This document shows, one piece after another, positions 25,901 through 35,028 of a stretch of 64,000 bases of DNA. Below the pieces are notes generated by a model. The model saw only the letters and a program-made list of their open reading frames with translations, did no database searches and was not told the DNA's origin. A program made the translations under genes and the position numbers. The DNA comes from Xanthobacter agilis. Lineage in GTDB: Bacteria > Pseudomonadota > Alphaproteobacteria > Rhizobiales > Xanthobacteraceae. The DNA is taken from assembly GCF_021730435.1 (NCBI RefSeq), contig NZ_JABWGX010000012.1, positions 62,001 through 126,000 of the forward strand, read 5' to 3'. Positions within the stretch are counted from its first letter, which is position 1. Each line of letters begins with the position of its first letter.

Positions 25901-28708
25901 TCAGGCCCGCGCGGCGCGGCGCGGCGCGTCCTCATCGTCCATGGCACCCTCGAACACGGCCACCAAGGCCCGCCGGATCGCGGACTGGCGGGCCGCGCCC
26001 GTGATCTTCGCGCCCATGAGATCGGTCACATAGAACACGTCCACCGCCCGCTCGCCGAAGGTGGCCACATGGGCGGATGCGATGTTGAGGTTGAGCCGCG
26101 ACAAGGTGTTGGTGAGTGCGAACAGGAGGCCGGGCCGGTCGAGGCCCGAGACCTCCACCACCGTGTGGCGGTTGGACCACGAATTGTTCACCGTCACCTC
26201 GGGCTCCAGCGAGAAGGTGCGGCGGCCCTTGGGCAGCTTCCGGGCCATCACCTCCGGCAGGCGCACCTCGCCCTTCAAGGCCTGCTCCACCGCCTCGCGG
26301 ACACGGCCGGCGCGGCGCTCCTCGTCGTCGTCGCGCTCGAAGGCGCGGCGGATGGCGATGGTGTCGAGGGCAAGTCCGTCGGTGGTGGTGGAAATATGGG
26401 CGTCCATAATGTTGGCGCCCGCCGCCGCGCACGCCCCGGCGATGATGGACAGAAGCTTGGGATGGTCCGGCGCCAGCACGGTGAGCGCGGTCACGCCCCG
26501 GCCCGGCTCCATGGTGATCTGGGTGGCGATGCTCTCGCCGGCCGCCTCGGTGGCGTCGATGAAGCGGGCGTGGCGCAGCTTGGCCTCAAGATCCAGGCGC
26601 AGCCAATAGGAAGGATAGTGGCGGGCAAGGTAGGTCTCCACCTTCTCCGCCGGCCAATCGGTGAGGGCGTGGCGCAATTGGCCCTGGGCGGCGATGACGC
26701 GCTTGCCCCGGTCCACCTCCGAGAAGCCGCCGGTGAGCACCGGCTCGGTCTCGTAATAGAGGGTGCGCAGCAATTGCGCCTTCCAGCTGTTCCAGGTGCC
26801 CGGCCCCACCGCGCGGATATCGGCGGTGGTGATGATGGTGAGCAGCTTCAACCGCTCCAGGCTCTGCACCACGGCCGCGAAATTCTCGATGGTCTTGCGG
26901 TCCGATAGGTCGCGCGACTGGGCGACGGTGGACATCACCAGATGCTGTTCCACCAGCCAGGCCACGGTCTCGGTCTCCACCGGCGTCATGCCGAGCCGCG
27001 GGCACAGGCGGCGGGCGATGCGGGCACCGGCGGTGGAATGATCCTCGGGCCGGCCCTTGGCGATGTCGTGCAGCAGCATCGCCACATAGACCATGTTGCG
27101 ATTCTTGACGCTGGCCATCAGCTCGTTGGCGAGCCCGTTCTCCGGATTGCTCTTGTGCTCGATCTCCGAAAGAATGCCGATGCAGCGCAGCAGATGCTCG
27201 TCCACCGTATAATGGTGGTACATGTTGAACTGCATCATGGCCACGATCTTCCCGAACTCGGGAAGGAAGCGGCCCAGCACGCCCGCCTCGTTCATGCGCC
27301 GCAGCACGGTCTCCGGCGCGTTCCTGGAGGCGAGCACCTCCAGGAACAGGCGGTTGGCTTCGAGACTGTCGCGCAGCTTGGCGTCGATGAGGGGGAGCGA
27401 GCGCGCCATCAACCGCATGGCATCGGGGTGCAGCGCCAGATTCCGCTTGTCCGCCACATGGAAGATGCGGATGAGATTGACCGGGTCGCGCTTGAACGCC
27501 TCGGCGTCGGCCACGTTGAGGCGGTCGTGGTCGAGGATGAAATCCGGGCTGTCCTTCAGCGGCGCCTTGCGGTGGTGGCCGGGACGCAGCCGCTCCACCA
27601 TGCCCCGCAGGCCGGGCACCGGCTTGGCCTGGTGCTCCTCCAGGGCGGCGGACAGGATCGCGGTGAGGTCGCCCACGTCCTTCGCCACTAGGAAGTAATG
27701 CTTCATGAAGCGTTCCACGTCCTTCTGGCCGGGATGCTCCGTGTAGCCCAGGCGCTGGGCCATCTCCCGCTGCACGTCGAACGACAGGCGGTCCTCGGCC
27801 CGGCCGGTGAGGAAGTGGAGGTGGCAGCGCACCGACCACAGGAAATCCTCGCAGCGGGTGAACAGGCGCGCCTCCTCGCGGGTGAAGACGTCCTTGGCCA
27901 CAAGCTGGCTGGTGGTCTGCACCCGGTAGACGTATTTGGCGATCCAGAACAGGGTGTGCAGGTCGCGCAGCCCGCCCTTGCTGTCCTTGACATTGGGCTC
28001 CACTAGGTAGCGCGACTGGCCGGCGCGGCGCAGCCGCTCCTCGCGCTCGGCCATCTTGGCGGCCACGAACTCGGCGGCGGTGCCCTCCACCACTTCCTTG
28101 TCGAAGCGCACTTCCAGGTCGTGGAACAGCGCCTTGTCGCCGGCCAGGAAGCGCGCTTCCAAGATCGAGGTGCGGATGGTGAAATCGGCCCGCGCCTGGC
28201 GCAGGCATTCGTCCACCGAGCGGGTGGCGTGTCCCACCTTCAGGCCCAGATCCCACAGGATATAGAGAATGGCCTCGGCCACGCTCTCGCCCCAGGCGGT
28301 CTGCTTGTAGGGCAGCACGAACAGGATGTCGGTGTCGGAGCCCGGCGCCAGCATGCCACGGCCGTAGCCGCCCACCGCCGAGATGGCCATGCGCTCGGAG
28401 CGGGAGGGATTGTCCGCCGGATAGAGGATGGTGGTCGCCACCTCGTAGGCGCTGGCGATCATGGCATCCTGGAACGCGGACAGGCGCATGGCGCAGCAGC
28501 GCCCGCAGCCGTCCTCCTTCAGCAGGCGCTCGGCCTCGGCCCGCGCCTGCTGCATGGCGCCCTTGAGATAGGCCACGACCGCGTTGCGCAGCTCCAGATC
28601 CTTGCCCTGATGCGCCTTGGCGATCTCTCGAACCTCGGTCCGGAGCCTTTGCCCCTCGAACGGTTCACCAATGGTGCGATGGGCTTTGGGGGTGCGGATG
28701 ACGGGCAT
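25901..28708 (-). CDS. glnD: Bifunctional uridylyltransferase/uridylyl-removing enzyme GlnD
   Basis: A 935-aa nitrogen sensor that uridylylates PII proteins when glutamine is low and removes UMP when it is high. The nucleotidyltransferase motif GGYGRGMLAPGSDTDILFV, seen as GGYGRGMLAPGSDTD, is near residues 113-127. A GlnD helical linker follows, then the HD domain (MLLHDIAKGRPEDHS, about residue 555) and two C-terminal ACT domains (about 735-930) for glutamine sensing. The length is normal for alphaproteobacteria. In many relatives murJ and mutS flank glnD; here the neighbours are mnmA/pmtA and a dihaem cytochrome. Confidence 0.96.
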   Translation of the reverse strand: MPVIRTPKAHRTIGEPFEGQRLRTEVREIAKAHQGKDLELRNAVVAYLKGAMQQARAEAERLLKEDGCGRCCAMRLSAFQDAMIASAYEVATTILYPADNPSRSERMAISAVGGYGRGMLAPGSDTDILFVLPYKQTAWGESVAEAILYILWDLGLKVGHATRSVDECLRQARADFTIRTSILEARFLAGDKALFHDLEVRFDKEVVEGTAAEFVAAKMAEREERLRRAGQSRYLVEPNVKDSKGGLRDLHTLFWIAKYVYRVQTTSQLVAKDVFTREEARLFTRCEDFLWSVRCHLHFLTGRAEDRLSFDVQREMAQRLGYTEHPGQKDVERFMKHYFLVAKDVGDLTAILSAALEEHQAKPVPGLRGMVERLRPGHHRKAPLKDSPDFILDHDRLNVADAEAFKRDPVNLIRIFHVADKRNLALHPDAMRLMARSLPLIDAKLRDSLEANRLFLEVLASRNAPETVLRRMNEAGVLGRFLPEFGKIVAMMQFNMYHHYTVDEHLLRCIGILSEIEHKSNPENGLANELMASVKNRNMVYVAMLLHDIAKGRPEDHSTAGARIARRLCPRLGMTPVETETVAWLVEQHLVMSTVAQSRDLSDRKTIENFAAVVQSLERLKLLTIITTADIRAVGPGTWNSWKAQLLRTLYYETEPVLTGGFSEVDRGKRVIAAQGQLRHALTDWPAEKVETYLARHYPSYWLRLDLEAKLRHARFIDATEAAGESIATQITMEPGRGVTALTVLAPDHPKLLSIIAGACAAAGANIMDAHISTTTDGLALDTIAIRRAFERDDDEERRAGRVREAVEQALKGEVRLPEVMARKLPKGRRTFSLEPEVTVNNSWSNRHTVVEVSGLDRPGLLFALTNTLSRLNLNIASAHVATFGERAVDVFYVTDLMGAKITGAARQSAIRRALVAVFEGAMDDEDAPRRAARA

Positions 28709-28938
28709 TTAATCGATCTGGATCTGGCATGGGGAAGCAAGACCTTATGAATAGCGCAAAGATCGCGCCCCGGCGAGGGTCGGCGCGCAAGCCCGCGCGC
28801 CGACCTTTCTCCGCCCCCCAGAACCCCGCCAAGATGGCGCCCCACGGGTCCAGGAGCCGGCAGGGGCGGCTCAGGACCGGTGGTCGTCGCGTCGGCGGGG
28901 GCGCGCCACGCCCCCGCGACCGAGGCCACGACCTGCCG

Positions 28939-30099
28939 TCAATGCGCCGTCTTGGCCGCGTCCGCGGCCTTGTTCTTCAGCTTCTTGATCTCGTCGCGGA
29001 TCGGCTGGAACGGGCCGTATTTGTGCTGCGCGGCCGGCAGCGTGTCGGGGAAGGGACCATAGGCGGCATCGACCGGCTTTTCGGTCCGGTTCGGATAATC
29101 CGTCTCGATCCCTTCGCGCTGCGGCCGATCCAGGGATTCCACATAGGCGGTCACGTCCCAGGCCTCTTCCACGGTCAGGACCGGCGCATCGTGGCTGGTT
29201 CCGAACGGCATGTTGGCCCGCACGAAGCTGGCGGCGGTGATGAGCCGCGCCATGCCGGCGCCGTTGTTGAACGTGTCGGTGCCGCCCAGGGGCGGGAATT
29301 CATAGCCCTTGCCGTCGCCCGCGACCCCGACCCGCTTGCCGCGCCCCTCCGGGCCGTGGCAGGAGGCACAGTGTTCCTGGAACACGATCGCCCCCTTCTC
29401 GGGGCTCGCCGGCCGCGACAGCTCGGCCATCTTGGGGGTGCCGCGACCCGGCGTCGGCTTGCCCACCGGCCGGTTCGAGGACAGGAATTTGATGTAGGTG
29501 ACGAACGCCACCATGGGCTCTGAATCCCACGGCAGCGGCTTGCCGTCCATGCTGCGCGTCATGCAGCCGTTGACCCGGTCCTCGATGGTGGCCACCCGCC
29601 CCTCACGCCCGCGATATTGGGGAAAGTCGCCAAAGACGCCGACGAACGGCAAGCCGAACTCCTTGGTGCCCGCGTCAAGATGGCAGCTCTGGCAGGCCAG
29701 GTTGTTGCCCGCGAAGCGCATCGCCGGATCCTCAACCTCCGGTCCCAGATGGGCGAAGGTCCGTTGGGTCAGCTCGCGCCCCCTGCGCACCATGCGGCCG
29801 AAGGCATTGTCGGGCAGCCCATCCACATCGGGAACGGTCCAGCCCCCCGCCTCCGCCGGCTGCGCGGCACCGGTCGGCGCCTTCGCTACGTCCTTGGCGG
29901 GCTCCTTGGCACCATCCTTGGCGACCCCGGCGGGCGCCGCCGCCACAGTCCGGACCGACATGGCGGTCGCGGCCGACGCGGCGGCGGCCTGTTTCTGGGG
30001 CACGGTCGCGGGAACCTGTCGCGCGCTGTCGTTATAGGCAAAATAACCGATGGCAACCAAGAACGTCGCCACATAGCCGCCGATAAGAGGATAGTCCAC
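28939..30099 (-). CDS. Membrane-anchored dihaem cytochrome c, TsdA/SoxA-like (probable thiosulfate dehydrogenase)
   Basis: A 386-aa protein with an N-terminal anchor (about residues 4-23, YPLIGGYVATFLVAIGYFAY), an Ala/Pro/Lys-rich linker to about 90 and two CXXCH haem sites: CQSCH (about 136) and CASCH (about 244). After the first haem, DRVNGCMTRSMDGKPLP places a Cys (about 179) where characterised TsdA thiosulfate dehydrogenases have their distal haem ligand. These enzymes couple two thiosulfates to tetrathionate in the periplasm. I start at the GTG at 30099, which has GGAGGG at ideal spacing. No other sulfur gene is adjacent. Confidence 0.78.
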   Translation of the reverse strand: MDYPLIGGYVATFLVAIGYFAYNDSARQVPATVPQKQAAAASAATAMSVRTVAAAPAGVAKDGAKEPAKDVAKAPTGAAQPAEAGGWTVPDVDGLPDNAFGRMVRRGRELTQRTFAHLGPEVEDPAMRFAGNNLACQSCHLDAGTKEFGLPFVGVFGDFPQYRGREGRVATIEDRVNGCMTRSMDGKPLPWDSEPMVAFVTYIKFLSSNRPVGKPTPGRGTPKMAELSRPASPEKGAIVFQEHCASCHGPEGRGKRVGVAGDGKGYEFPPLGGTDTFNNGAGMARLITAASFVRANMPFGTSHDAPVLTVEEAWDVTAYVESLDRPQREGIETDYPNRTEKPVDAAYGPFPDTLPAAQHKYGPFQPIRDEIKKLKNKAADAAKTAH

Positions 30100-30474
30100 T
30101 TGTCCCTCCGGTTTGCTTTTTCGATCTTGGAAGATGCCAAAAACAGCCTTCGCCACGCCGAAAATACAAGACCATACAAATGTTATACTGACATGAAATC
30201 TCGACAGCTTTTGCCCGCCCCACACCGCGAACGCGGGCAAAAAATGCCTTCGGACCTTTGAATGGCGAACCTTAAGTGAACCTTAAGGAAGGGCGGGAGC
30301 GCGAGCGGAAAGCCCGATGCGCCGCTTAACCGCCCCTTCACCCCCGCCCCGGCAGACTTCGCCCCGAGCGGGCGATACGGAAAGATGCGAGGGGAGACCG
30401 CGCAACTGCCGTTTTCGCCCCAATTGAGTGCTGGAAGGGGACAGGTAGAACACGGCGGAGCGACAGGACGGCCG
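30100..30474. other. Divergent regulatory region between the dihaem cytochrome and PBP1A genes
   Basis: 375 bases without a gene. It contains an inverted repeat TTTTGCCCGC / GCGGGCAAAA (30209-30242) and the direct repeat with a TTAA-N7-TTAA core at 30267-30287. The right part is GC-rich leader of the PBP1A gene. Confidence 0.55.
30267..30287. promoter_or_regulatory. CtrA-box-like direct repeat upstream of the PBP1A gene
   Basis: GAACCTTAAG-T-GAACCTTAAG, a 10-bp direct repeat with an 11-bp period. It contains TTAA (30272-30275), seven bases, then TTAA (30283-30286), which matches the TTAA-N7-TTAA consensus of the alphaproteobacterial cell-cycle regulator CtrA. It lies about 190 bases before the PBP1A start. 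A Pho-box-like direct-repeat site is the alternative. Confidence 0.5.
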
Positions 30475-32913
30475 ATGGCGACGCGAGGGTACAGCGAGGG
30501 CGGGCCGCGCGAGCCGGCTATGGAACGCGCGGACACGGGCTTCGAGATCCGCCTCTCGCCCGAAGACCGCCCCCTCGCCGCGCCCAAGGCGCCACGGGGC
30601 AAGGCGCGGTCGGTCCGAAACGACCCGCCGCCGGTGGACCGCTTCGACCGCGTGCCGCCGCTGAGCACCGGTCGCGCCGGCGCCAAGGTCAGCGGCGGCG
30701 ACGCCGCCCGGAACGCTCCTCCAGCGGGCGAAGTGGACGACACGGGACCGGGGGCACCGCCCCCGAGAGCCGCCGCGCGAGGCGGCGCGCCCCACATCTT
30801 GGCGCCGGAACCTGAGGCGCGCCGTGGCACAGGAGATCGCGAGCTGAGCGGGCAGGACAAGAGGCGCGGCAGGACCAAGCCAGAAAAGCCGGCCCCCGAG
30901 CGCGGCCGATCCGGCCGGCGGCGGCGCTCGTTCGTCTGGACCCTCGTGAAATGGGGCTTCATCCTCGCGGTGTGGGGCGTGATCGCCATCATCGGCGTCA
31001 TCGCCTATGAGGCGTCCAAGCTGCCGCCCATGCAGACGCTGATGATCCCCAAGCGCCCGCCCACGGTCACCATCCTTGCCGCCGACGGCAAGACGCTGGC
31101 GGTGCGCGGCGACATGGGGGGCGTCGCGGTCCCCATCGCGGAACTGCCGGCCTACCTGCCCAAGGCCTTCGTCGCCATCGAGGACCAGCGCTTCTACAGC
31201 CATTTCGGGCTTGACCCGGAAGGCCTGCTGCGGGCGCTGGTGACCAACCTCACCTCGCGGCGCCTGCGGCAGGGCGGCTCGACGCTGACCCAGCAGCTCG
31301 CCAAGAACCTGTTCCTGACCCAGGAGCGCACCGCCTCCCGCAAGATCCAGGAACTGGTGCTGGCGCTGTGGCTGGAGACCAAGTTCACCAAGGACCAGAT
31401 TCTCGACCTGTACCTCAACCGGGTCTATTTCGGGTCCGGCGCCTATGGGGTGGAGGCGGCGGCCCAGCGCTATTTCGGCAAATCCGCGCGGCAGGTGACG
31501 CTGGCGGAGGCGGCCATGCTGGCGGGCCTTGTGAACTCGCCCTCGCGCCTTGCCCCCACGCGCAACCTGAAGGGCGCCCAGGCCCGCGCCGCCCTGGTGC
31601 TCGCCGCCATGCGGCAGCAAGGCATGATCTCGCCCGAGCTGGCTGCCGGGGCGCAAGCCAAGCCGGCCCAGGTGGCTCGCGCCAAGACCCCCGATTCCAT
31701 GGGCTATGTGGCCGATTGGGTGATGGAGCAGCTTGATTCCTACGTCGGCGAATTGTCCGGCGACGTCACCGTGCGCACCACCATCGATCCCAATCTCCAG
31801 CAGACGGCGGAGAAGGCGCTGGAGGAGACCCTCGCCAAGTCCGGCGCCAAATACGGCGTGGGACAGGGCGCCGTGGTCTCGCTGGACACGGACGGCGCGG
31901 TGAAGGCGCTGGTGGGTGGGCGCTCCTATCAGGAAAGCCAGTACAATCGGGCGGTGACGGCGCGCCGGCAGCCCGGTTCGGCCTTCAAGCCGTTCGTCTA
32001 TCTCACCGCCCTGGAAGCCGGCCTGACCCCGGACACTGTGCGCGAGGACGCCCCGATCCAGCTCAAGGGCTGGAAGCCGGAGAACGCCAGCCACGAATAT
32101 CGCGGCCCGGTGACGCTCACCACCGCCCTGGCCCTGTCGCTGAACACGGTGTCGGTGCGCCTCGCCCTGGAGATGGGGCCGAAGGCGGTGGTGGCGACCG
32201 CCCACCGGCTCGGCATCGCCTCCCCGCTCGATCCCAACCCCTCCATCGCGCTCGGCACCTCGGAAGTGTCGGTGCTGGAGCTCGCCAGCGCCTATGTGCC
32301 GTTCGCCAATGGCGGCATCGGCATCATCCCCTATGTCATCGACACGGTGAAGGATGCCGATGGCAAGGTGCTGTTCCAGCGCGCCGGCTCCGGCCCCGGT
32401 CGCGTCATGGACCCCGCCTATGCGGCCGAGATGAACCAGATGCTGACCCAGACGCTGGTGATCGGCACCGCCCGGCGGGCCGACCTGCCCGGCTGGGAGG
32501 CGGCCGGCAAGACCGGCACCTCGCAGGATTACCGCGACGCCTGGTTCGTGGGCTACACGGCCCGGTTCGTCACCGCCGTGTGGCTCGGCAACGACGATTC
32601 CTCACCCACGAAGAAGGCCTCCGGCGCCAACCTGCCGGTAGAGATCTGGAGCCGCTACATGAAGGTGGCGCACCAGGGCGTTCCCGTGGCCGAGCTGCCC
32701 GGCGGCACCCGGACCGCCGGCTTCGGCGGCTTCGGCTATGGCGCTCCGGGCGGCACCCTCGCGCCCGAGAACCTGCCCGACGACCGCCCGCCGGCGATGG
32801 CGGGCCAACCCGGCCTGCCCCCAAGCTCCGTGGGCGAGCCCCAGGGCGGCGAGCCGCCCATGACCCTGGAGCGCTGGTTCGCCGAGACCTTCCTCGGCCA
32901 GGGCCGGCGCTGA
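30475..32913 (+). CDS. mrcA: Penicillin-binding protein 1A (bifunctional transglycosylase/transpeptidase)
   Basis: An 812-aa class A PBP that polymerises and cross-links peptidoglycan at the outer face of the inner membrane. An unusually long, charged, Pro-rich cytoplasmic N-terminus (about 150 residues) precedes the transmembrane helix (about 156-177). The GT51 domain has [32 protein letters not shown] and [15 protein letters not shown]. The transpeptidase has the SxxK motif in [15 protein letters not shown] in ALSLNTVS and KTG in [15 protein letters not shown] start at the ATG at 30475; a second ATG at 30520 would shorten the tail by 15 residues. A CtrA-like box lies upstream. Confidence 0.92.
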   Translation: MATRGYSEGGPREPAMERADTGFEIRLSPEDRPLAAPKAPRGKARSVRNDPPPVDRFDRVPPLSTGRAGAKVSGGDAARNAPPAGEVDDTGPGAPPPRAAARGGAPHILAPEPEARRGTGDRELSGQDKRRGRTKPEKPAPERGRSGRRRRSFVWTLVKWGFILAVWGVIAIIGVIAYEASKLPPMQTLMIPKRPPTVTILAADGKTLAVRGDMGGVAVPIAELPAYLPKAFVAIEDQRFYSHFGLDPEGLLRALVTNLTSRRLRQGGSTLTQQLAKNLFLTQERTASRKIQELVLALWLETKFTKDQILDLYLNRVYFGSGAYGVEAAAQRYFGKSARQVTLAEAAMLAGLVNSPSRLAPTRNLKGAQARAALVLAAMRQQGMISPELAAGAQAKPAQVARAKTPDSMGYVADWVMEQLDSYVGELSGDVTVRTTIDPNLQQTAEKALEETLAKSGAKYGVGQGAVVSLDTDGAVKALVGGRSYQESQYNRAVTARRQPGSAFKPFVYLTALEAGLTPDTVREDAPIQLKGWKPENASHEYRGPVTLTTALALSLNTVSVRLALEMGPKAVVATAHRLGIASPLDPNPSIALGTSEVSVLELASAYVPFANGGIGIIPYVIDTVKDADGKVLFQRAGSGPGRVMDPAYAAEMNQMLTQTLVIGTARRADLPGWEAAGKTGTSQDYRDAWFVGYTARFVTAVWLGNDDSSPTKKASGANLPVEIWSRYMKVAHQGVPVAELPGGTRTAGFGGFGYGAPGGTLAPENLPDDRPPAMAGQPGLPPSSVGEPQGGEPPMTLERWFAETFLGQGRR

Positions 32914-33149
32914 GGCCACGCCAGCCGGCGGCGGGAGCGGAAGCGCCCGGTGGAGCACATGGCGCGCCATCCGAGTCGCCCGAGCGGCGCTCAACCTGGG
33001 CGATTCCCCCGCCACCCGCTTCGTGGCGCCCGCGGCCGCACCCCGCCGCGCACGGAGCCGGTCCCGCCGGATCGGCCCGCAAGGGCGCATGTTCAGAGGC
33101 ATTCGGCCGGAACTCCGCACCCCGCGCCCGCCGTTTACGGGCGCCGACC

Positions 33150-33178
33150 TTGACGGCGGGCCGCCGCCCCCTTATACG
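33150..33178 (+). promoter_or_regulatory. Sigma70-type promoter of rpmB
   Basis: TTGACG (33150-33155), a 17-base spacer and TATACG (33173-33178). Transcription starting near 33185 would give a leader of about 108 bases before rpmB. Confidence 0.7.
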
Positions 33179-33219
33179 AGCCGCTTCCCGATCCGGCGGG
33201 TGAGTGCCGTGGGGTGCCA

Positions 33220-33234
33220 CTCTGATAATCAGAG
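33220..33234 (+). promoter_or_regulatory. Leader hairpin before rpmB
   Basis: CTCTGA-TAA-TCAGAG, a perfect 6-bp stem inside the predicted 5' leader of rpmB, about 60 bases before the start codon. A role in ribosomal-protein autoregulation is possible but unproven. Confidence 0.4.
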
Positions 33235-33292
33235 GCAAGCCGCCCCATCTGGCGTTCCCTGCGCCCAGATAAGACGAAGAAGGACTTTTGCC

Positions 33293-33598
33293 ATGTCCCG
33301 GCGGTGTGATCTGACCGGTAAGGCGGTGCTGACCGGCCACCTTGTGAGCCATTCGAACCGCAAGACCAAGCGCCGGTTCCTGCCGAACCTGTGCAACGTG
33401 ACGCTCCAGAGCGAGATTCTCAACCGCTCCGTGCGCCTGCGCATCTCGGCCAATGCGCTGAAGAGCGTGGATCATCGCGGCGGCCTCGACGCCTTCCTCA
33501 AGAAGGCGCACGATGAAGAGCTGTCGCCCCGCGCGCTTGAGCTGAAGCGCCTCGTCGTGAAGGCCATGAACGCTCCGGAAGCGGCTCCCGCCGCCTGA
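33293..33598 (+). CDS. rpmB: 50S ribosomal protein L28
   Basis: A 101-aa L28 protein beginning [19 protein letters not shown], with [14 protein letters not shown] and [18 protein letters not shown]. The N-terminal motif CDLTGKA is typical; no zinc-binding Cys quartet is present. AAGGA lies 8 bases before the ATG. The TGA stop overlaps the ATG of the following transporter gene (TGATG), so the two are probably translationally coupled. rpmG (L33), often next to rpmB, is absent. Confidence 0.97.
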   Translation: MSRRCDLTGKAVLTGHLVSHSNRKTKRRFLPNLCNVTLQSEILNRSVRLRISANALKSVDHRGGLDAFLKKAHDEELSPRALELKRLVVKAMNAPEAAPAA

Positions 33599-34197
33599 TG
33601 CGTCCATCTCCACGTCTTGAGTGGTCCGAACCGCGGGCGTTCACGCTCGCGGTTTTTGCCATGTGCGCGGCGGTTCTTGCGGCCAACATCCTGGTGCAGA
33701 TCCCGTTCACGCCCTTTGGCCTTGAGGACTACCTCACCTACGGCGCCTTCACCTATCCGTTCACCTTCCTGGTGAACGACCTCACCAACCGGCGGCTGGG
33801 GCTCGTGCGCACCCGGCAGGTGATCTATGTGGGGTTCGGCCTGGCGCTGGCCCTGTCGGCGCTCCTGGCGTCGCCGCGCATCGCGCTCGCCTCGGGCACC
33901 GCCTTCATCGTCGCGCAGCTGCTGGACGCCACGGTGTTCAGCGCGCTGCGCCAGAAGGCCTGGTGGATGCCGCCGGCGCTGTCGGGAGGCCTCTCATCGG
34001 CCCTCGACACCTGGGTGTTCTTCACCCTCGCCTTCTCCGGCACCGATCTGCCGTGGACCAATTGGGCGGTGGCGGACTATCTGGTGAAAATGGCCATGGT
34101 GGCTCTGTTCCTCGCGCCCTATCGCTATCTCATCGGCCGCATGTCCGCCTGGACCCCGCCGACCGACGACACGACCACCTCCCCCGCGGAGGCCTGA
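33598..34197 (+). CDS. Queuosine precursor transporter (YhhQ/VUT family)
   Basis: A 199-aa integral membrane protein with about six helices. Family features are NILVQIPFTPFGLEDYLTYGA, seen as IPFTPFGLEDYLTYG, and TYPFTFLVNDLTNRRLG (the conserved PxTFLxxDLxxxxxG region). WVFFTLAFSG and WAVADYLVKM follow. YhhQ-type proteins import the queuosine precursor preQ0/preQ1 for tRNA modification. The ATG overlaps the rpmB stop by one base, linking queuosine supply to ribosomal protein synthesis. The substrate comes from family knowledge only. Confidence 0.88.
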   Translation: MRPSPRLEWSEPRAFTLAVFAMCAAVLAANILVQIPFTPFGLEDYLTYGAFTYPFTFLVNDLTNRRLGLVRTRQVIYVGFGLALALSALLASPRIALASGTAFIVAQLLDATVFSALRQKAWWMPPALSGGLSSALDTWVFFTLAFSGTDLPWTNWAVADYLVKMAMVALFLAPYRYLIGRMSAWTPPTDDTTTSPAEA

Positions 34198-34245
34198 GCG
34201 TCACGCGGGCGCCACCGGCGCCCGCCGCCTCTCCCGGAACCGGGC

Positions 34246-35007
34246 TCACAGGAATTCCGACACCACCTGCGCCAGCCGCTCCAGGTCCTCGGGCCGGGAC
34301 AGGCGGTGATCGCCGTCCTTGACCAGCGAGAACACTACGTCATCCTCCGCCAGGCAGGTCACGAGGCGCATGGCGTGCGCCCACGGCACGTCCTCGTCCT
34401 GCGCGCCTTGCAGGATCCGCACCGGGCACCCGACCGTGAACGGCGCCCCCAGGATGAGATGCGCGCGCCCGTCCTCGATAAGGGCGCGGGTAATCACATA
34501 GGGCGCGTCGCCATAGGGCGTCGGCTTCAGGAAACGCCCGGTGACGGTGATCTCGCTCTGCACCTCCGCCGGGAAGCGCGCCCACATCAGCGCCTCGGTG
34601 AAATCCGGTGCCGGCGCGACCAGCACCAGGGCCTTCAGCCGCGTCTCGCCCCGCGCCGCCAGCGTCCGCGCCAGCAACAGGGCGAGCCATCCGCCCATGG
34701 ACGAGCCGACCACCACCTGCTCCCCCTCGGTCGCCTGCGCGAACACCGCCAGCGCCTCTTCGAGCCAGCGGGAGATGGTGCCCTCCTCAAACGCGCCGCC
34801 GGAGGCGCCATGGCCGGAATAATCGAAGCGCACGAACGCGTTGCCGCGCGCGGCGGCGAGCACGGCAAGGCGCTCCGCCTTGGTGCCCGTCATGTCCGAC
34901 TTGAAGCCGCCCAGCCAGAATATGCCGGGCGTGCCGCCCGCCAGCGCGCGCACCGCGATGCCGCGGCCCTCCACGTCGAGGCGATAGGCGGTTTCGGTGG
35001 CGCTCAT
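34246..35007 (-). CDS. Alpha/beta hydrolase
   Basis: A 253-aa single-domain hydrolase with nucleophile elbow VVGSSMGGWLALLLA (about residue 102), an Asp candidate in LQGAQDEDVPWAHAM and catalytic His in VKDGDHRLSRPEDL. The overall pattern (GGFKSDMTGTKAE, FVRFDYSGHGASGG) resembles ABHD10-type thioesterases. It is a cytosolic serine hydrolase; ester or thioester substrates are likely but unknown. It begins 21 bases after the dapE stop on the same strand, so the two genes are probably cotranscribed. Confidence 0.88.
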   Translation of the reverse strand: MSATETAYRLDVEGRGIAVRALAGGTPGIFWLGGFKSDMTGTKAERLAVLAAARGNAFVRFDYSGHGASGGAFEEGTISRWLEEALAVFAQATEGEQVVVGSSMGGWLALLLARTLAARGETRLKALVLVAPAPDFTEALMWARFPAEVQSEITVTGRFLKPTPYGDAPYVITRALIEDGRAHLILGAPFTVGCPVRILQGAQDEDVPWAHAMRLVTCLAEDDVVFSLVKDGDHRLSRPEDLERLAQVVSEFL

Positions 35008-35028
35008 GGCATCCGCTCTCCCGATCGG

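Larger units (their letters stand above)
32914..33292. other. Interval holding the rpmB promoter and leader
   Basis: 379 bases. The left 230 bases show no gene; the right part holds a promoter (33150-33178) and a leader hairpin (33220-33234), listed separately. Confidence 0.55.

Noticed and set aside
30209-30242. Inverted repeat TTTTGCCCGC / GCGGGCAAAA as a transcription terminator
   Set aside because: On each strand the T-run precedes the stem and A's follow it, the wrong order for rho-independent termination, and no gene ends next to it.
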